Below the pieces are notes generated by a model. It saw nothing but the letters and a program-made list of their open reading frames with translations, had not been told where the DNA came from and did no database searches. Of a stretch of 64,000 bases of DNA, positions 42,012 to 52,188 are shown one piece after another. The translations under genes were made by a program, and so were the position numbers. Positions within the stretch are counted from its first letter, which is position 1. Every line of letters starts with the position of its first letter. The stretch is from Oscillospiraceae bacterium (GTDB taxonomy: Bacteria; Bacillota; Clostridia; Oscillospirales; Ruminococcaceae), in assembly GCA_017532085.1 (NCBI GenBank), contig JAFXJT010000004.1, forward strand, positions 1-64,000. The letters run 5' to 3'.

Positions 42012-43367
42012 ATGAAATATAAAAAGCTTTTCTGTACGGCAGTGACGATCTGCATGGCTTTGCTGATGACAGGCTGTGAGTTTTCCGCCGGTGTGGAAAC
42101 CTTGCTGGCACCGCCTCGTCTGACGGTGCAGCAGGAACAGATCTATCAAGCACTGCAAGCCTCTGCGGGTACAAATATCAGTCTGAAATATCCCAAATCC
42201 GGCGAACGGCTTTCGGCGTTTACTGTGGAAGATTTGGATGATGACGGCGAAAAGGAAGCTATTGTATTCTATGAGGTGGGCATTGCAAGTGCCGAGGAGA
42301 ATCCGCTGCGCATTTGTCTGCTGGATTGTCAAGAGGGCAAATGGCGTGCAGTAGCGGATTATACAACGCCCGGCGCTTCGGTGGAGTGCGTGATTGTATC
42401 GAAACTGGGTGACAATCAGCGTGTAAATCTCATCATCGGATACAGCATGGTCAATGGAGGCGGCAAAACCGCCGAGGTATTCCATGATGAAGGCGGCGGT
42501 CTCAAACGGACGCTTTCGGTTCCCTATACCAAAATGGATATCTGTGATCTCAATTGTGACGACGCACAGGAGTTTTTGGTAGTAAATGCGGCATCTCTGT
42601 CGGCGCCGGCAACCGCTGCGGTTTATGCTTTGGATGAAAACGGCAGTTATTATCAATCGCAGATTACACTCAGTGGTCTGTTTACGGATATCAGCAGTGT
42701 GGTTTATGGCAATCTGCCGTTATCCGATCCTGTGGCTTCACGCAGCGGCAGAGCGGTGTATATTGACGGTGTTTCGGGTGCTACCACAGTACAGACGGAA
42801 ATCCTGACGTATCACGATCGTATGCTGGCATCACAGTATGCCGACAGTGCGGAACGCTTTCCCAATACCACACGAAATGCCGGATGTCTCACCAGAGACA
42901 TTGATCATGATGGCGAAGCGGAGATCCCGGTACAAACGGTGTTCTATGGTTATGCCAATGCGGAGGATTCCGAGCGGATTGCCATGACAAACTGGTATGT
43001 CTGCCGCAACGGAATGCTCATGCGTGAATATTCCTCGTACTATTCCATTAACGATGGTTATGCTTTTCTGCTGCCTTCCCGTTGGGAAAAACAGGTGACG
43101 GTGGTTCAAGAAAACGATGCGGTTGTGTTTTATGTGCTGGATCAGGAGGCTACCAGTGAAAACGGCAGACCTGTGGTCAAGCAGCCGCTGTTGTATCTGA
43201 CTGTGGTGAGTGATTGGGTAGAGGCGCAGTCGCTCCAGCAGGAGGAATACCTTCTTTTGCGGCAGCAAAATGGAAATTACTATCTGGCAAAGCTCGCAAA
43301 AACAGACAGAATACTTTCTTTGACACAAAGCGAACTGTTATTTGCCATGCGTTATCTTTCATCATAA
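42012..43367 (+). CDS. lipoprotein with calcium-loop-like motifs, upstream of a two-component system
   Basis: 451 residues; ATG at 42012 chosen over 42006, neither with a strong ribosome binding site, so translation is probably coupled to citrate synthase 14 bases upstream. Signal peptide and lipobox LLMTGC. EF-hand-like loops DLDDDGEKEAIVFY (residues ~70-83), DLNCDDAQEFLVV and DIDHDGEAEIPVQ recur, as in VCBS/FG-GAP-type beta-propellers. Located between citrate synthase and a response regulator/histidine kinase pair on the same strand; it may be an extracytoplasmic partner of the kinase. Function unknown. Confidence 0.7.
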   Translation: MKYKKLFCTAVTICMALLMTGCEFSAGVETLLAPPRLTVQQEQIYQALQASAGTNISLKYPKSGERLSAFTVEDLDDDGEKEAIVFYEVGIASAEENPLRICLLDCQEGKWRAVADYTTPGASVECVIVSKLGDNQRVNLIIGYSMVNGGGKTAEVFHDEGGGLKRTLSVPYTKMDICDLNCDDAQEFLVVNAASLSAPATAAVYALDENGSYYQSQITLSGLFTDISSVVYGNLPLSDPVASRSGRAVYIDGVSGATTVQTEILTYHDRMLASQYADSAERFPNTTRNAGCLTRDIDHDGEAEIPVQTVFYGYANAEDSERIAMTNWYVCRNGMLMREYSSYYSINDGYAFLLPSRWEKQVTVVQENDAVVFYVLDQEATSENGRPVVKQPLLYLTVVSDWVEAQSLQQEEYLLLRQQNGNYYLAKLAKTDRILSLTQSELLFAMRYLSS

Positions 43368-43394
43368 TACTGTGATCCGAAGGGAGATGTATAC

Positions 43395-44093
43395 ATGAAA
43401 CGAGTTTTGGTTTGCGAGGATGAAGCAGTCATTCGTGATTTTGTAGTGATCAATCTGAAGCGTGCCGGCTATGACGTGGTGGATGTAGACTGCGGAGAAG
43501 CCGCGATTCGTATGTTCGATAACGAGCGAGGCAATTTTGATGTGGTGCTGCTGGATGTGATGATGCCCGGCATTGACGGCTTTACTGTCTGCAAACGATT
43601 GCGGGAACGCTCTTCGTCCATCGGTATTATTATGCTGACAGCAAAATCCCAGGAAATGGATAAGGTAAACGGCCTGATGATCGGTGCCGATGACTATATT
43701 ACCAAGCCCTTTGCACCCTCGGAGCTGACGGCTCGCGTGGATGCCATTTATCGCCGTGTCTGCATGAGTGTAACCCGAGTAAAGCGGGAATCCACACTGG
43801 AATCCGGTCCCTTTGTGCTCAATCTTACCAGCCATACTATGACAAAGCGCGGCAAGCAGATTGAGCTGACACAGGTGGAATATGAGATTTTAGAGTATTT
43901 TTTGCGCAATAAAAATACTGCATTGGATCGCAGCAGTATCCTGTCTCATATCTGGGGCGATGACTACTACGGTGATGATAAAATTGTAGATGTGAATATC
44001 CGCAGATTGCGCATGAAGATCGAAGAAGAACCCTCTTCTCCCCGTTATATCCGTACCATTTGGGGATACGGTTACAAATGGGAGGAGAAATAA
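43395..44093 (+). CDS. OmpR/PhoB-type response regulator
   Basis: 232 residues. Receiver domain 1-120: acidic pocket E8-D9, phospho-acceptor D54 in VLLDVMMPG, switch T in IIMLTAKS and lysine in YITKPF. Winged-helix DNA-binding domain ~135-230: LTQVEYEILEYFLRNKNTAL, DVNIRRLRMKIE and IRTIWGYGYKWE. Pairs with the kinase gene 32 bases downstream. AAGGGAG before the ATG. Confidence 0.94.
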   Translation: MKRVLVCEDEAVIRDFVVINLKRAGYDVVDVDCGEAAIRMFDNERGNFDVVLLDVMMPGIDGFTVCKRLRERSSSIGIIMLTAKSQEMDKVNGLMIGADDYITKPFAPSELTARVDAIYRRVCMSVTRVKRESTLESGPFVLNLTSHTMTKRGKQIELTQVEYEILEYFLRNKNTALDRSSILSHIWGDDYYGDDKIVDVNIRRLRMKIEEEPSSPRYIRTIWGYGYKWEEK

Positions 44094-44125
44094 CGGCTTG
44101 ATCCGGTAGAATAAAGGCGGTTTTC

Positions 44126-45535
44126 ATGGCAAAACGAAGTATAACAAGACGTTGGTTTGTCAACAATCTGGGCATCATTGTGCTGATTCTGGTCGTGATT
44201 GAACTGGCGTTGATTTTTGCGGTGCAGAATTACTTTTATAATTCCGCAAGGCAATATCTGGTTTCCAAGCTCAATGCCGTTACCGGTGTGCTCACACGAT
44301 ATTCCGCAGACTCCAGCACCAATCTGAGTGCGGAATTACGTTCCACACTGGAAGGCTTTTCCGACAAGGATAAAATGGAGCTGATGGCTATTGATAATAA
44401 CGGGGTCATTGCACTGACTTCATCCGGATTTTCACCGGATGCTCCAATGGCAATGCCCGATTATGATAATGCCATGAACAGTGTGGATTCCTATGGATAC
44501 AGCGTGAGCCGGACTGCCAACGGAGAACGGATTATGGCAGTCACTTATCCGATTGCCGCAATCAGCAATGAATACAGCGCCATCCGTGTGGTGACATCTC
44601 TGGAAGCCATTGATCATGCGATTATGACCTTTGTACTGGCAGCTACTTGTGTTGCCATTGCCGTTGTGGTATTGCTGGGATTTTCGGGTTTGTATTTTGT
44701 CGGTTCTATTATCCGTCCGATTCAAGAGATCAATAAGAATACGGAAAAATTTGCGCAGGGCGATTTTTCTGCTCGCATTGAACAGCAAAGCGAGGATGAG
44801 ATTGGTGCACTGTGTGATGCCATCAATCATATGGCAGATGAGCTTTCCAATGCCGAAACCATGAAAAATGAATTCATCAGTTCGGTTTCCCACGAGCTGC
44901 GTACACCGCTGACAGCGATTAAAGGCTGGGCAGAAACGCTCAATGACGGTGCGGATCCGCAAACTATGCAGAAGGGTTTGCGCGTGATCGTCGGCGAAAC
45001 AGAACGATTATCCCGAATGGTAGAGGAGCTTTTGGACTTTTCCAGAATGCAGAGCGGTCACTTCACGCTCAATCGAGCTGCTATGGATGTTTTGGCTGAG
45101 CTGGGTGATGCGGTGCTCATTTATTTGGAACGTGCAAAAAAGGATCATATTACCATTGAATATGATGAGCCGGAAATGCTCCCTATTGTCTATGGCGATA
45201 AGAATCGAATCCGACAGGTGTTTATCAATATCATTGATAATGCCATGAAATATTCCGAGCCGGGCAGCACCATCATCATCCGTGCCGAAGCACCTTCCGA
45301 GATCGCAGTAAGAATTACTGTGGAGGATCATGGATGCGGTATTAAGGCTTCGGATCTGCCGAAAATCAAAACCAAATTTTATAAGCCCAACCATACACGA
45401 CGCGGATCCGGTATCGGACTTGCCGTGGCAGATGAAATTGTCAATATGCACGGCGGTACTCTGCACATTCAAAGCACGGAAGGTGTTGGAACCACGGTTA
45501 CGATCACATTGCCGTCGTATAAGGTGCACAAATAA
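44126..45535 (+). CDS. membrane sensor histidine kinase
   Basis: 469 residues. Membrane helices at ~13-33 and ~168-192 enclose a ~135-residue extracytoplasmic sensor. HAMP ~193-245. HisKA with phospho-acceptor H256 in SSVSHELRTPLTAIKGWAET. HATPase with N box NIIDNAMKYS, G1 DHGCGI and G2 GSGIGLAV. Layout is that of PhoR/ResE/WalK-like kinases. The signal is unknown; the upstream lipoprotein may contribute. Followed by a weak hairpin (45535-45570). Confidence 0.93.
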   Translation: MAKRSITRRWFVNNLGIIVLILVVIELALIFAVQNYFYNSARQYLVSKLNAVTGVLTRYSADSSTNLSAELRSTLEGFSDKDKMELMAIDNNGVIALTSSGFSPDAPMAMPDYDNAMNSVDSYGYSVSRTANGERIMAVTYPIAAISNEYSAIRVVTSLEAIDHAIMTFVLAATCVAIAVVVLLGFSGLYFVGSIIRPIQEINKNTEKFAQGDFSARIEQQSEDEIGALCDAINHMADELSNAETMKNEFISSVSHELRTPLTAIKGWAETLNDGADPQTMQKGLRVIVGETERLSRMVEELLDFSRMQSGHFTLNRAAMDVLAELGDAVLIYLERAKKDHITIEYDEPEMLPIVYGDKNRIRQVFINIIDNAMKYSEPGSTIIIRAEAPSEIAVRITVEDHGCGIKASDLPKIKTKFYKPNHTRRGSGIGLAVADEIVNMHGGTLHIQSTEGVGTTVTITLPSYKVHK

Positions 45536-45603
45536 AAGCGGCAGGAGCTTGTGCTGCTGCGAACCGCTTTCTCTATGAGACAAACAAAAAAGGAGGCACA
45601 TTC

Positions 45604-46800
45604 ATGCCGGAACAGGCGCAGAACTCACAAGAAACCGCACAGCGGGATGTACAGAAAACCGCACGTGCGGAGTTTGCATACAAATCGAAAATTGGTGGTC
45701 AGGCATTGGTGGAAGGCATCATGATGAAGGGTGCATTTCGCGGCGCCATGGCTTGCCGTCTGCCCAATGGCGAGATTGATCTGGAAACATGGGAGATTCC
45801 GGTAAAGCTCAAGGAGAATCCCAAAACCGGAAAGGTGCAGCCTGTGCTGCCGTGGTATCGGAAAACGCCGCTTGTTCGCGGATGCGTCAATTTTGTCACA
45901 CAGATGATAGATGGCTATCGATGCATGATGCGTTCTGCCGAAAAGCAGATGGACGAAGAATTGGACGCTTTTGTGATCTGGAAAAAGAAACAGAAGCTGG
46001 ATAAGCTTCCGGAAGAAGAACAGCTCATCCGCTTTGATGCATGGATGAAAGCGCAGGATAAGCCGCTGGAGGGCGAAAAGCTGAAGGAGCGTTGGGATTA
46101 TTACCAAAAAGCAACCCAATACTACGAGGCGGAAGAGCCCAGTAAGCTGGAAAAATGGTTGGATGACAAGTTGGGCGACAAGATCCTGGAAATTCTCATG
46201 GTCATATTTATGATCATCGGGCTTGCCTTGAGCCTTGTTTTGTTTATGTATCTGCCGAAGCAGGTAGTGGAATGGATTCCGCCCCTTTCGCAAAACCGTA
46301 TTTTGCGTTCTGTTGCGGAAGGCGTTATGAAGATGCTGATTTTCATTGGCTATATGGCATTGACCGGCTGTATGAAAAGTATCCGCCGCACCTATGAATA
46401 TCATGGTGCAGAGCATAAGACCATCGCTTGTCTGGAGGCCGCTTTGCCTTTGACAGTGGAAAATGTACGCAAGCAGCGCAGATTTCATCCTCGCTGCGGT
46501 ACAAGCTTTATTTTTCTGGTGCTGCTTATCAGCATCTTGGTGGGTTGTCTGATTCCCTTTACGATTGTCTGGCAGCGTGTGCTATGCAGCTTTGCGCTGC
46601 TGCCTCTTGTGGTGGGCATCAGCTATGAGCTGATTCGTCTGGCGGGACGTGCGGATAATGTGCTTACCAGAATATTATCCACCCCCGGCTTGTGGATTCA
46701 GCGTATCACCACCAAAGAACCCGATGATAAACAGATCGAATGTGCCATCGCAGCGATCACGCCGTGTATCCCTGAAAATATAGAGGATGATCAATGGTAA
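45604..46800 (+). CDS. DUF1385 (YqhQ-like) membrane protein
   Basis: 398 residues. N-terminal signature KIGGQALVEGIMMKG; a charged insertion (~105-185) is followed by paired membrane helices (EILMVIFMIIGLALSLVLFM), the block EYHGAEHKTIACLEA, HPRCGTSFIFLV and further helices. This family sits beside prmC and prfA in many Firmicutes; B. subtilis YqhQ is its best-known member. Biochemical function is not established. AAGGAGG before the ATG; its 3' end overlaps prmC by 7 bases. Confidence 0.88.
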   Translation: MPEQAQNSQETAQRDVQKTARAEFAYKSKIGGQALVEGIMMKGAFRGAMACRLPNGEIDLETWEIPVKLKENPKTGKVQPVLPWYRKTPLVRGCVNFVTQMIDGYRCMMRSAEKQMDEELDAFVIWKKKQKLDKLPEEEQLIRFDAWMKAQDKPLEGEKLKERWDYYQKATQYYEAEEPSKLEKWLDDKLGDKILEILMVIFMIIGLALSLVLFMYLPKQVVEWIPPLSQNRILRSVAEGVMKMLIFIGYMALTGCMKSIRRTYEYHGAEHKTIACLEAALPLTVENVRKQRRFHPRCGTSFIFLVLLISILVGCLIPFTIVWQRVLCSFALLPLVVGISYELIRLAGRADNVLTRILSTPGLWIQRITTKEPDDKQIECAIAAITPCIPENIEDDQW

Positions 46801-47609
46801 GCGACGGTGCACTCTATACCGAGCTTGCAGCGATGCTTCGTGCGGCAGGAATCGAAAATGCCGCACAGGAGGCACAATGGATTCTGGAAGATTTGCCGGA
46901 GGAAGAGGCTGCAAGAGCTTGTGCTTCCAAACGATGCGAGCATTATCCGCTGCAATATCTGCTGGGTGCATGGGAATTTTATGGAATGCGGCTGTTTGTG
47001 GGCAAGGGTGTGCTGATTCCAAGAGCCGATACCGAGGCACTGGTGGATGCGGTGCTGTGTCGCTGTGATGCAGAAAAGCCCTTGCAAATCGCAGATCTTT
47101 GTGCGGGCAGCGGCTGTATCGCTTTGGCGCTGAAGCAGCAGCTTCCCAAGGCTGCGGTATGCGGTGTGGAGTGGAGTGATACTGCACGGCAATATGCCCT
47201 CAAAAATGCAGCCTATCATGGGCTGGAGGTGCCCTTTCATCATGCCGATGTGCTGGATCCGATGACAGCTGCACAGTTTTCAAAGCTGGATGTGATTGTA
47301 AGCAATCCCCCTTATCTGACCGCGGAAGATATGGTGCAGCTGCAGACCGAGGTTGCCTATGAACCGGCGATGGCGTTGGCCGGCGGCGCAGATGGCTTAC
47401 GGTTTTATCAGGAAATTACTGCACTCTGGAAAGATTCTCTGCGCTGCGGAGGATTGCTTGCTTATGAGGTTGGCATCCGGCAGGCAGAGGCTGTGGGAGA
47501 AATCCTCAAAGCGCATGGATTTGTTGAAATTGAAATACTTCCCGATTTATGCGGGATTGATCGCGTTGTGCTGGGTAGAAAAACACTGCACAAAGAAACA
47601 ACCGACTGA
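46794..47609 (+). CDS. prmC: release factor glutamine methyltransferase
   Basis: 271 residues. N-terminal helical domain, then the SAM-binding fold with VLIPRADTEALV, DLCAGSGCIALALK and the catalytic VSNPPYL. Methylates the glutamine of the GGQ motif in peptide-release factors RF1 and RF2, using S-adenosylmethionine. Translationally coupled to the DUF1385 gene. The partner prfA is not in this window. Confidence 0.93.
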   Translation: MVSDGALYTELAAMLRAAGIENAAQEAQWILEDLPEEEAARACASKRCEHYPLQYLLGAWEFYGMRLFVGKGVLIPRADTEALVDAVLCRCDAEKPLQIADLCAGSGCIALALKQQLPKAAVCGVEWSDTARQYALKNAAYHGLEVPFHHADVLDPMTAAQFSKLDVIVSNPPYLTAEDMVQLQTEVAYEPAMALAGGADGLRFYQEITALWKDSLRCGGLLAYEVGIRQAEAVGEILKAHGFVEIEILPDLCGIDRVVLGRKTLHKETTD

Positions 47610-47627
47610 AAGGATGATGGAATTATT

Positions 47628-48821
47628 ATGGCAAAGGCAGAACTGAAAAAGAAAAATGCACAAATGGCAATTCCTGCTTCGGATGATGAGCGCAGAAAGG
47701 CGCTGGATAATGCAATTGCACAGATCGAAAAAGCATATGGCAGTGGTGCGGTAATGCGTCTGGGACAGAATTCCACCATGAATGTGCAGGCGATTTCCAC
47801 AGGTTCGCTTTCGCTGGATATTGCATTGGGCATCGGCGGTGTGCCGCGAGGCCGTATTGTGGAGATCTATGGACCGGAAAGCTCCGGTAAAACCACCGTT
47901 GCATTGCATATCATTGCGGAGGCGCAAAAGCTGGGCGGCGAGGTTGCTTTCATTGACGTAGAGCACGCACTGGATCCTGTATATGCAGCGAATTTAGGCG
48001 TCAATATTGATAATCTTCTGGTTTCACAGCCCGACAGCGGCGAGCAGGCTTTGGAAATTGCCGAAGCACTGGTGCGTTCCGGCGCAATTGATGCCATCGT
48101 GATTGACTCTGTGGCTGCAATGACCACGCGTGCGGAAATCGAAGGCGAAATGGGCGACAGCCATGTGGGTATGTTGGCAAGACTGATGTCGCAGGCAATG
48201 CGCAAGCTGACCTCGGTGATTGCAAAATCCAATTGTGTGGCGATTTTTATCAATCAAGTGCGTGAAAAGATCGGTGTAATGTATGGAAATCCGGAAACCA
48301 CCACCGGCGGCCGTGCTTTGAAGTTCTATGCTTCGGTGCGTATGGAAGTACGCAAGGGAGAAGCACTCAAAAGCGGTGCGGAGGTGATCGGCAACCGTAC
48401 CAAAGTCAAGATTGTCAAAAACAAGGTTGCGCCGCCTTTCCGTGAGTGTGAATTTGATATCATGTATGGCAGAGGCATCTCCAAGGTAGGCGAAATTCTC
48501 GATCTTGCAACGGAACTGGATATCGTGCATAAGGGCGGCTCTTGGTTCAGCTATGGCGAACGCCGGTTGGGACAGGGCAGAGATGCCGTCAAGGAGCTGA
48601 TTGCCGAAGAGCCGGAGCTGATGGCAGAGCTGGAGCAGAAAATCATGCAGCAGAAGGAAGGTCTGGTGCTGGTTTCCAAGAAGAATAAGAAGGCAGCTGC
48701 TGTATCCGCCGCCAAGGAAAAGGCAGAATCCGCTGTCAATGCGGTGACGACAGCCTTGGCTGCTGAGGGGATTGTGGATGCTGAAGAGGATTTTGAGGAG
48801 TTTGCTCCCGCAGAATCTTGA
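47628..48821 (+). CDS. recA: recombinase RecA
   Basis: 397 residues. N-terminal polymerisation helix, Walker [14 protein letters not shown] from residue 82, Walker [12 protein letters not shown], loop 1 [10 protein letters not shown], loop 2 [20 protein letters not shown], and an acidic C-terminal tail ([10 protein letters not shown]). Forms filaments on single-stranded DNA for recombination and stimulates LexA self-cleavage. No LexA box is seen close upstream, since it lies within an operon. recX follows after 12 bases. Confidence 0.97.
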   Translation: MAKAELKKKNAQMAIPASDDERRKALDNAIAQIEKAYGSGAVMRLGQNSTMNVQAISTGSLSLDIALGIGGVPRGRIVEIYGPESSGKTTVALHIIAEAQKLGGEVAFIDVEHALDPVYAANLGVNIDNLLVSQPDSGEQALEIAEALVRSGAIDAIVIDSVAAMTTRAEIEGEMGDSHVGMLARLMSQAMRKLTSVIAKSNCVAIFINQVREKIGVMYGNPETTTGGRALKFYASVRMEVRKGEALKSGAEVIGNRTKVKIVKNKVAPPFRECEFDIMYGRGISKVGEILDLATELDIVHKGGSWFSYGERRLGQGRDAVKELIAEEPELMAELEQKIMQQKEGLVLVSKKNKKAAAVSAAKEKAESAVNAVTTALAAEGIVDAEEDFEEFAPAES

Positions 48822-48833
48822 TGAGGCGTGCCG

Positions 48834-49466
48834 ATGATCACCATTCAAGAGATCACGCCTTATAAGGGAAAGATCTATCGGGTATTGCTTTCCGACGAAC
48901 GGTCACTTTGGCTGCATCTGGATCTGTTATGCAGTGAAGGGCTCTCAAAAGGAGATGCTCTGACCGAGGAGCAGATTACCCTGCTGCAGCAGCGTGCTGT
49001 GGAACGCCGTACCTTTGAATATGCACTTTATTTGCTGGAAAGGCGGGCATATTCTTATCGAGGTCTGTATGATAAGCTGATGCAGGCGCAGCAGGCACAG
49101 GAGCAGGCAACATTGCTTGCGTTGGAAAAGCTGATGCGGCTGGGGCTTTTGAATGACAGTGTCTATGCGGAATCGCTGGCAAGACAATATGTGGAGCAAA
49201 AACGCTATGGGTTGCGTCGGGCGGCTATGGAAATGCGGCAAAAGGGTCTTTCGCAGGAGGATATTGTCAATGCGCTGGAGCCTTATGCCGATCCTGATGA
49301 TACGGTACAGCGTCTTGCACAACTAATCGAACGCAAATATGCCCGCAAGCTCACAGATCCCGAGGATCGAAAAACCATTGAACAGGTAAAAGCATCGCTT
49401 GTACGTCGTGGATTTGATTACGCCGATGTACGGCAGGCGATGGATGTGTATTTTTCAGAAGAATAA
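48834..49466 (+). CDS. recX: regulatory protein RecX
   Basis: 210 residues from the ATG at 48834 (GAGGCG upstream; a GTG at 48828 is an alternative). Three-helix repeats typical of RecX: ALYLLERRAYSYRGLYDKL, LGLLNDSVYAESLARQYVEQ and a C-terminal repeat with KASLVRRGFDYADV. It binds RecA filaments and limits their activity. Directly downstream of recA. Confidence 0.9.
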   Translation: MITIQEITPYKGKIYRVLLSDERSLWLHLDLLCSEGLSKGDALTEEQITLLQQRAVERRTFEYALYLLERRAYSYRGLYDKLMQAQQAQEQATLLALEKLMRLGLLNDSVYAESLARQYVEQKRYGLRRAAMEMRQKGLSQEDIVNALEPYADPDDTVQRLAQLIERKYARKLTDPEDRKTIEQVKASLVRRGFDYADVRQAMDVYFSEE

Positions 49467-49507
49467 GCAAATCTAATTGTTATCGCAAGGCAGGAGGAAG
49501 CAATTTC

Positions 49508-50851
49508 ATGATCGTAAGCATGGTATCACTGGGCTGCGCCAAAAATCTGGTGGATGCAGAACGTATGCTGCATCTGCTGCGGGAAGAAGGACATACCCTG
49601 ACTGTGGAACCGGGTGATGCGGAGATCGCAGTGGTGAATACCTGCGGCTTTATTCAAGCTGCAAAGGAAGAAGCCATCGAAACTATTTTAGAGCTTGTGC
49701 AGCTTAAGGCCGAGGGAACGCTGAAGCATATTATTGTTACAGGCTGTTTGGCAGAACGCTATCAGCAAGAGATGGCAGAGCAGTTCCCGGAAGTGGATGC
49801 TGTCATTGGCCTGGGCGATGAAGTCAAGCTTTGTGATGTGATAAAGCGTATTGCCGCAGGAGAACGTGTGGTGCAGTTTGCACCCAAACAGCAGCTGCCG
49901 TTAACGGGCGGCAGAGTGATTTCTACACTGCCCTTCTTCGCTTATCTGAAAATAGCAGAAGGCTGTTCCAATGGCTGTACCTATTGCGCCATTCCGCAGA
50001 TTCGGGGAGGATATCGCTCGGTACCTATGGAAGAGGTGCTCAAAGAGGCACAATGGCTTGCAGAAAGCGGTGTTACAGAGCTTGTGGTCGTGGCACAGGA
50101 TACCACCCGTTATGGAGAGGATCTTTACGGAGTATCCCGTTTGCCCCAGTTGCTGCGTGCTCTTTGTCAAATCGAAGGCTTCCGCTGGATTCGTGTGCTG
50201 TATTGTTATCCGGAGCGGATTTCTGAGGAATTGATCGATGTGATCGCCACAGAACCGAAAATCGTAAAGTATCTGGATGTTCCTATTCAGCATTGCAGCG
50301 GCAGCGTCTTAAAGGCAATGCGCAGATCGGGCGATGAAGAAAGCTTGAGCCGTTTATTTGCTGCATTGAGAGAGCGGATTCCGGGCATTACCTTGCGCAC
50401 TACGCTTATGACAGGCTTCCCCGGTGAAACAGAGGAAGATTTTGAAGCACTATCTGCATTTGTGGAAAAGATGCGGTTTGATCGCATGGGCTGTTTTGCC
50501 TATTCCGAGGAGGAGCACACCATTGCAGCATCCATGCCTGATCAGGTTGAGGAATCGGTGCGGCAGCATCGTGCAGAATTGCTGACAGAGCAGCAAATGA
50601 CCATTTCTGCTGCGCTGAATGAAGCTCGTATCGGGACAGTCACCGAAGCAGTCATTGAGGGATATGATAAATGGGCGGAATGCTGGTTCGGAAGAACTGC
50701 TGCAGATGCGCCCGATATTGATGGAAAATTGTTTATTCCCGGTACACCTGCCGATGGCTATCGTGTGGGACAATATGTAACGGTAGAAATTTTCGATATG
50801 CTTGATTTTGATTTGATCGGTGAGGTGATTGCAGGTGAATCTGCCGAATAA
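49508..50851 (+). CDS. rimO: ribosomal protein uS12 methylthiotransferase RimO
   Basis: 447 residues. Cluster cysteines in SLGCAKNLVDAE, VVNTCGFI and TGCLAER; radical-SAM motif EGCSNGCTYCAIPQIRG; TRAM domain at the end. The motifs LGCAKN and AIPQIRG separate RimO from MiaB, which is also present at 31961. Adds a methylthio group to an aspartate of ribosomal protein uS12. AGGAGG before the ATG. Overlaps pgsA by 17 bases. Confidence 0.94.
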   Translation: MIVSMVSLGCAKNLVDAERMLHLLREEGHTLTVEPGDAEIAVVNTCGFIQAAKEEAIETILELVQLKAEGTLKHIIVTGCLAERYQQEMAEQFPEVDAVIGLGDEVKLCDVIKRIAAGERVVQFAPKQQLPLTGGRVISTLPFFAYLKIAEGCSNGCTYCAIPQIRGGYRSVPMEEVLKEAQWLAESGVTELVVVAQDTTRYGEDLYGVSRLPQLLRALCQIEGFRWIRVLYCYPERISEELIDVIATEPKIVKYLDVPIQHCSGSVLKAMRRSGDEESLSRLFAALRERIPGITLRTTLMTGFPGETEEDFEALSAFVEKMRFDRMGCFAYSEEEHTIAASMPDQVEESVRQHRAELLTEQQMTISAALNEARIGTVTEAVIEGYDKWAECWFGRTAADAPDIDGKLFIPGTPADGYRVGQYVTVEIFDMLDFDLIGEVIAGESAE

Positions 50852-51419
50852 ACTGACCTTGGCACGAGTTTTGATGGTGCCGCTGTTCGTAGTGTTGTTT
50901 TATTGGAGCTTTCCGGCTCATTATCTGGCAGCAACATTGATATTTGTGCTGGCTGCTATTACCGATGCTGTGGATGGACATCTGGCAAGAAAGCATCATT
51001 TGGTTACGGATTTTGGTAAATTCTTGGATCCGCTGGCAGATAAAGTGCTGGTCATGACTGCTTTTGCCTGTTTGCTTGAGCGTCAGTATCTGAGCATCAT
51101 CATTTTTCTGTTGATCATGATTCGTGAATTCATGGTTTCTGCTTTGCGGCTGGTTGTTGCAAATAAGGGTACGGTAGTACCGGCCGGCTTCAGCGGAAAG
51201 CTGAAAACTGCGTTTACCATGATTGCTTTGATTGCATATCTGGTTTATCTTTCTTTTCGACAGGATTTTAACGGGTTTGGATTGCCGATTCCCGATGCGG
51301 TTTATGGCTGGATCGAGATCGTATTGCAAGGATTTTTCTGGCTTGCTGCCGGATTGACCGTTTGGTCGGGCGTAGAGTATCTGGTGCATTATTGGAAGGA
51401 TATTGATCCTAAGGCATAA
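50835..51419 (+). CDS. pgsA: CDP-diacylglycerol--glycerol-3-phosphate 3-phosphatidyltransferase
   Basis: 194 residues from a GTG at 50835, seven bases behind GAGGTG, giving the family start NLPNKLTLARV. CDP-alcohol phosphotransferase motif DAVDGHLARKHHLVTDFGKF then LDPLADK (DG..AR...G...D...D). About five membrane helices. Makes phosphatidylglycerophosphate, the anionic-lipid branch that parallels pssA-psd. The GTG start lies within rimO, indicating coupled translation. Confidence 0.92.
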   Translation: MNLPNKLTLARVLMVPLFVVLFYWSFPAHYLAATLIFVLAAITDAVDGHLARKHHLVTDFGKFLDPLADKVLVMTAFACLLERQYLSIIIFLLIMIREFMVSALRLVVANKGTVVPAGFSGKLKTAFTMIALIAYLVYLSFRQDFNGFGLPIPDAVYGWIEIVLQGFFWLAAGLTVWSGVEYLVHYWKDIDPKA

Positions 51420-51483
51420 GAACGTCTGATTTCACATCATGCGGTATTCTTTTCGTTTGACTTTCCGAAAGTGAGGCGCAACT

Positions 51484-52122
51484 ATGTTCAAACAACTCCG
51501 TGAGGAAATTGCACTGATTCGTGACCGAGATCCCGCAGCACGCAGTACCGCTGAGATCTTGCTGACCTATTCGGGTCTGCATGCTGTGATTGCTTATCGC
51601 TGGGCGCATTCTTTGCTCAAAAACGGAATGCCGACTTGTGCCAGAATTGTATCGCAGGTTGCAAAGTTTTTCACCGGTATTGAGATTCATCCGGGCGCAA
51701 AAATCGGCAAAGGTCTGTTTATTGATCACGGTATGGGCGTTGTGATCGGTGAAACCACAGTGATCGGCAACAATTGCACCCTGTATCAAGGCGTAACATT
51801 GGGTGGTACCGGAAAAGATCGTGGAAAACGACATCCTACCTTGGGCAACAATGTGACAGTAGGTGCCGGCGCCAAGGTGTTGGGGCCGTTTCGTGTAGGC
51901 AACAATGCAAAAATTGCTGCCGGTGCAGTGGTGTTAACGGAAATTCCGGCCAATGCAACGGCTGTGGGTGTGCCTGCCCGTGTGGTGAAGATGAACGGTG
52001 TCAGAGTACCTGATCTGGATCAGATCCATATTCCGGATCCTGTGGCGCAGGAGCTGAGTAAGCTGTCTCGTCGGATTCGGCACTTGGAAAAACTGAATGA
52101 ACAACAATCTTCCGGTTCATGA
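51484..52122 (+). CDS. cysE: serine O-acetyltransferase
   Basis: 212 residues, the short Gram-positive type. Left-handed beta-helix hexapeptide repeats: GIEIHPGAKIGKGLFIDHG, GVVIGETTVIGNNCTLYQGV, LGNNVTVGAGAKVLG and NNAKIAAGAVVL. Catalytic His in FIDHGMG. Makes O-acetylserine from serine and acetyl-CoA, the first step to cysteine. A short hypothetical gene and cysS follow, a common cysE-cysS neighbourhood. No S-box or T-box leader was seen. Confidence 0.94.
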   Translation: MFKQLREEIALIRDRDPAARSTAEILLTYSGLHAVIAYRWAHSLLKNGMPTCARIVSQVAKFFTGIEIHPGAKIGKGLFIDHGMGVVIGETTVIGNNCTLYQGVTLGGTGKDRGKRHPTLGNNVTVGAGAKVLGPFRVGNNAKIAAGAVVLTEIPANATAVGVPARVVKMNGVRVPDLDQIHIPDPVAQELSKLSRRIRHLEKLNEQQSSGS

Positions 52123-52131
52123 TCGGAGCGA

Positions 52132-52165
52132 AAGCTCGAAGCCTGTTGGGGTTTCGGGCTTTTTG
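52132..52165 (+). terminator. terminator of cysE
   Basis: AAGCTCGAA (52132-52140) pairs with TTCGGGCTT (52153-52161, one G-U pair), followed by TTTT. Confidence 0.65.
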
Positions 52166-52188
52166 TATATTGACTGCTGCAGGATTTC

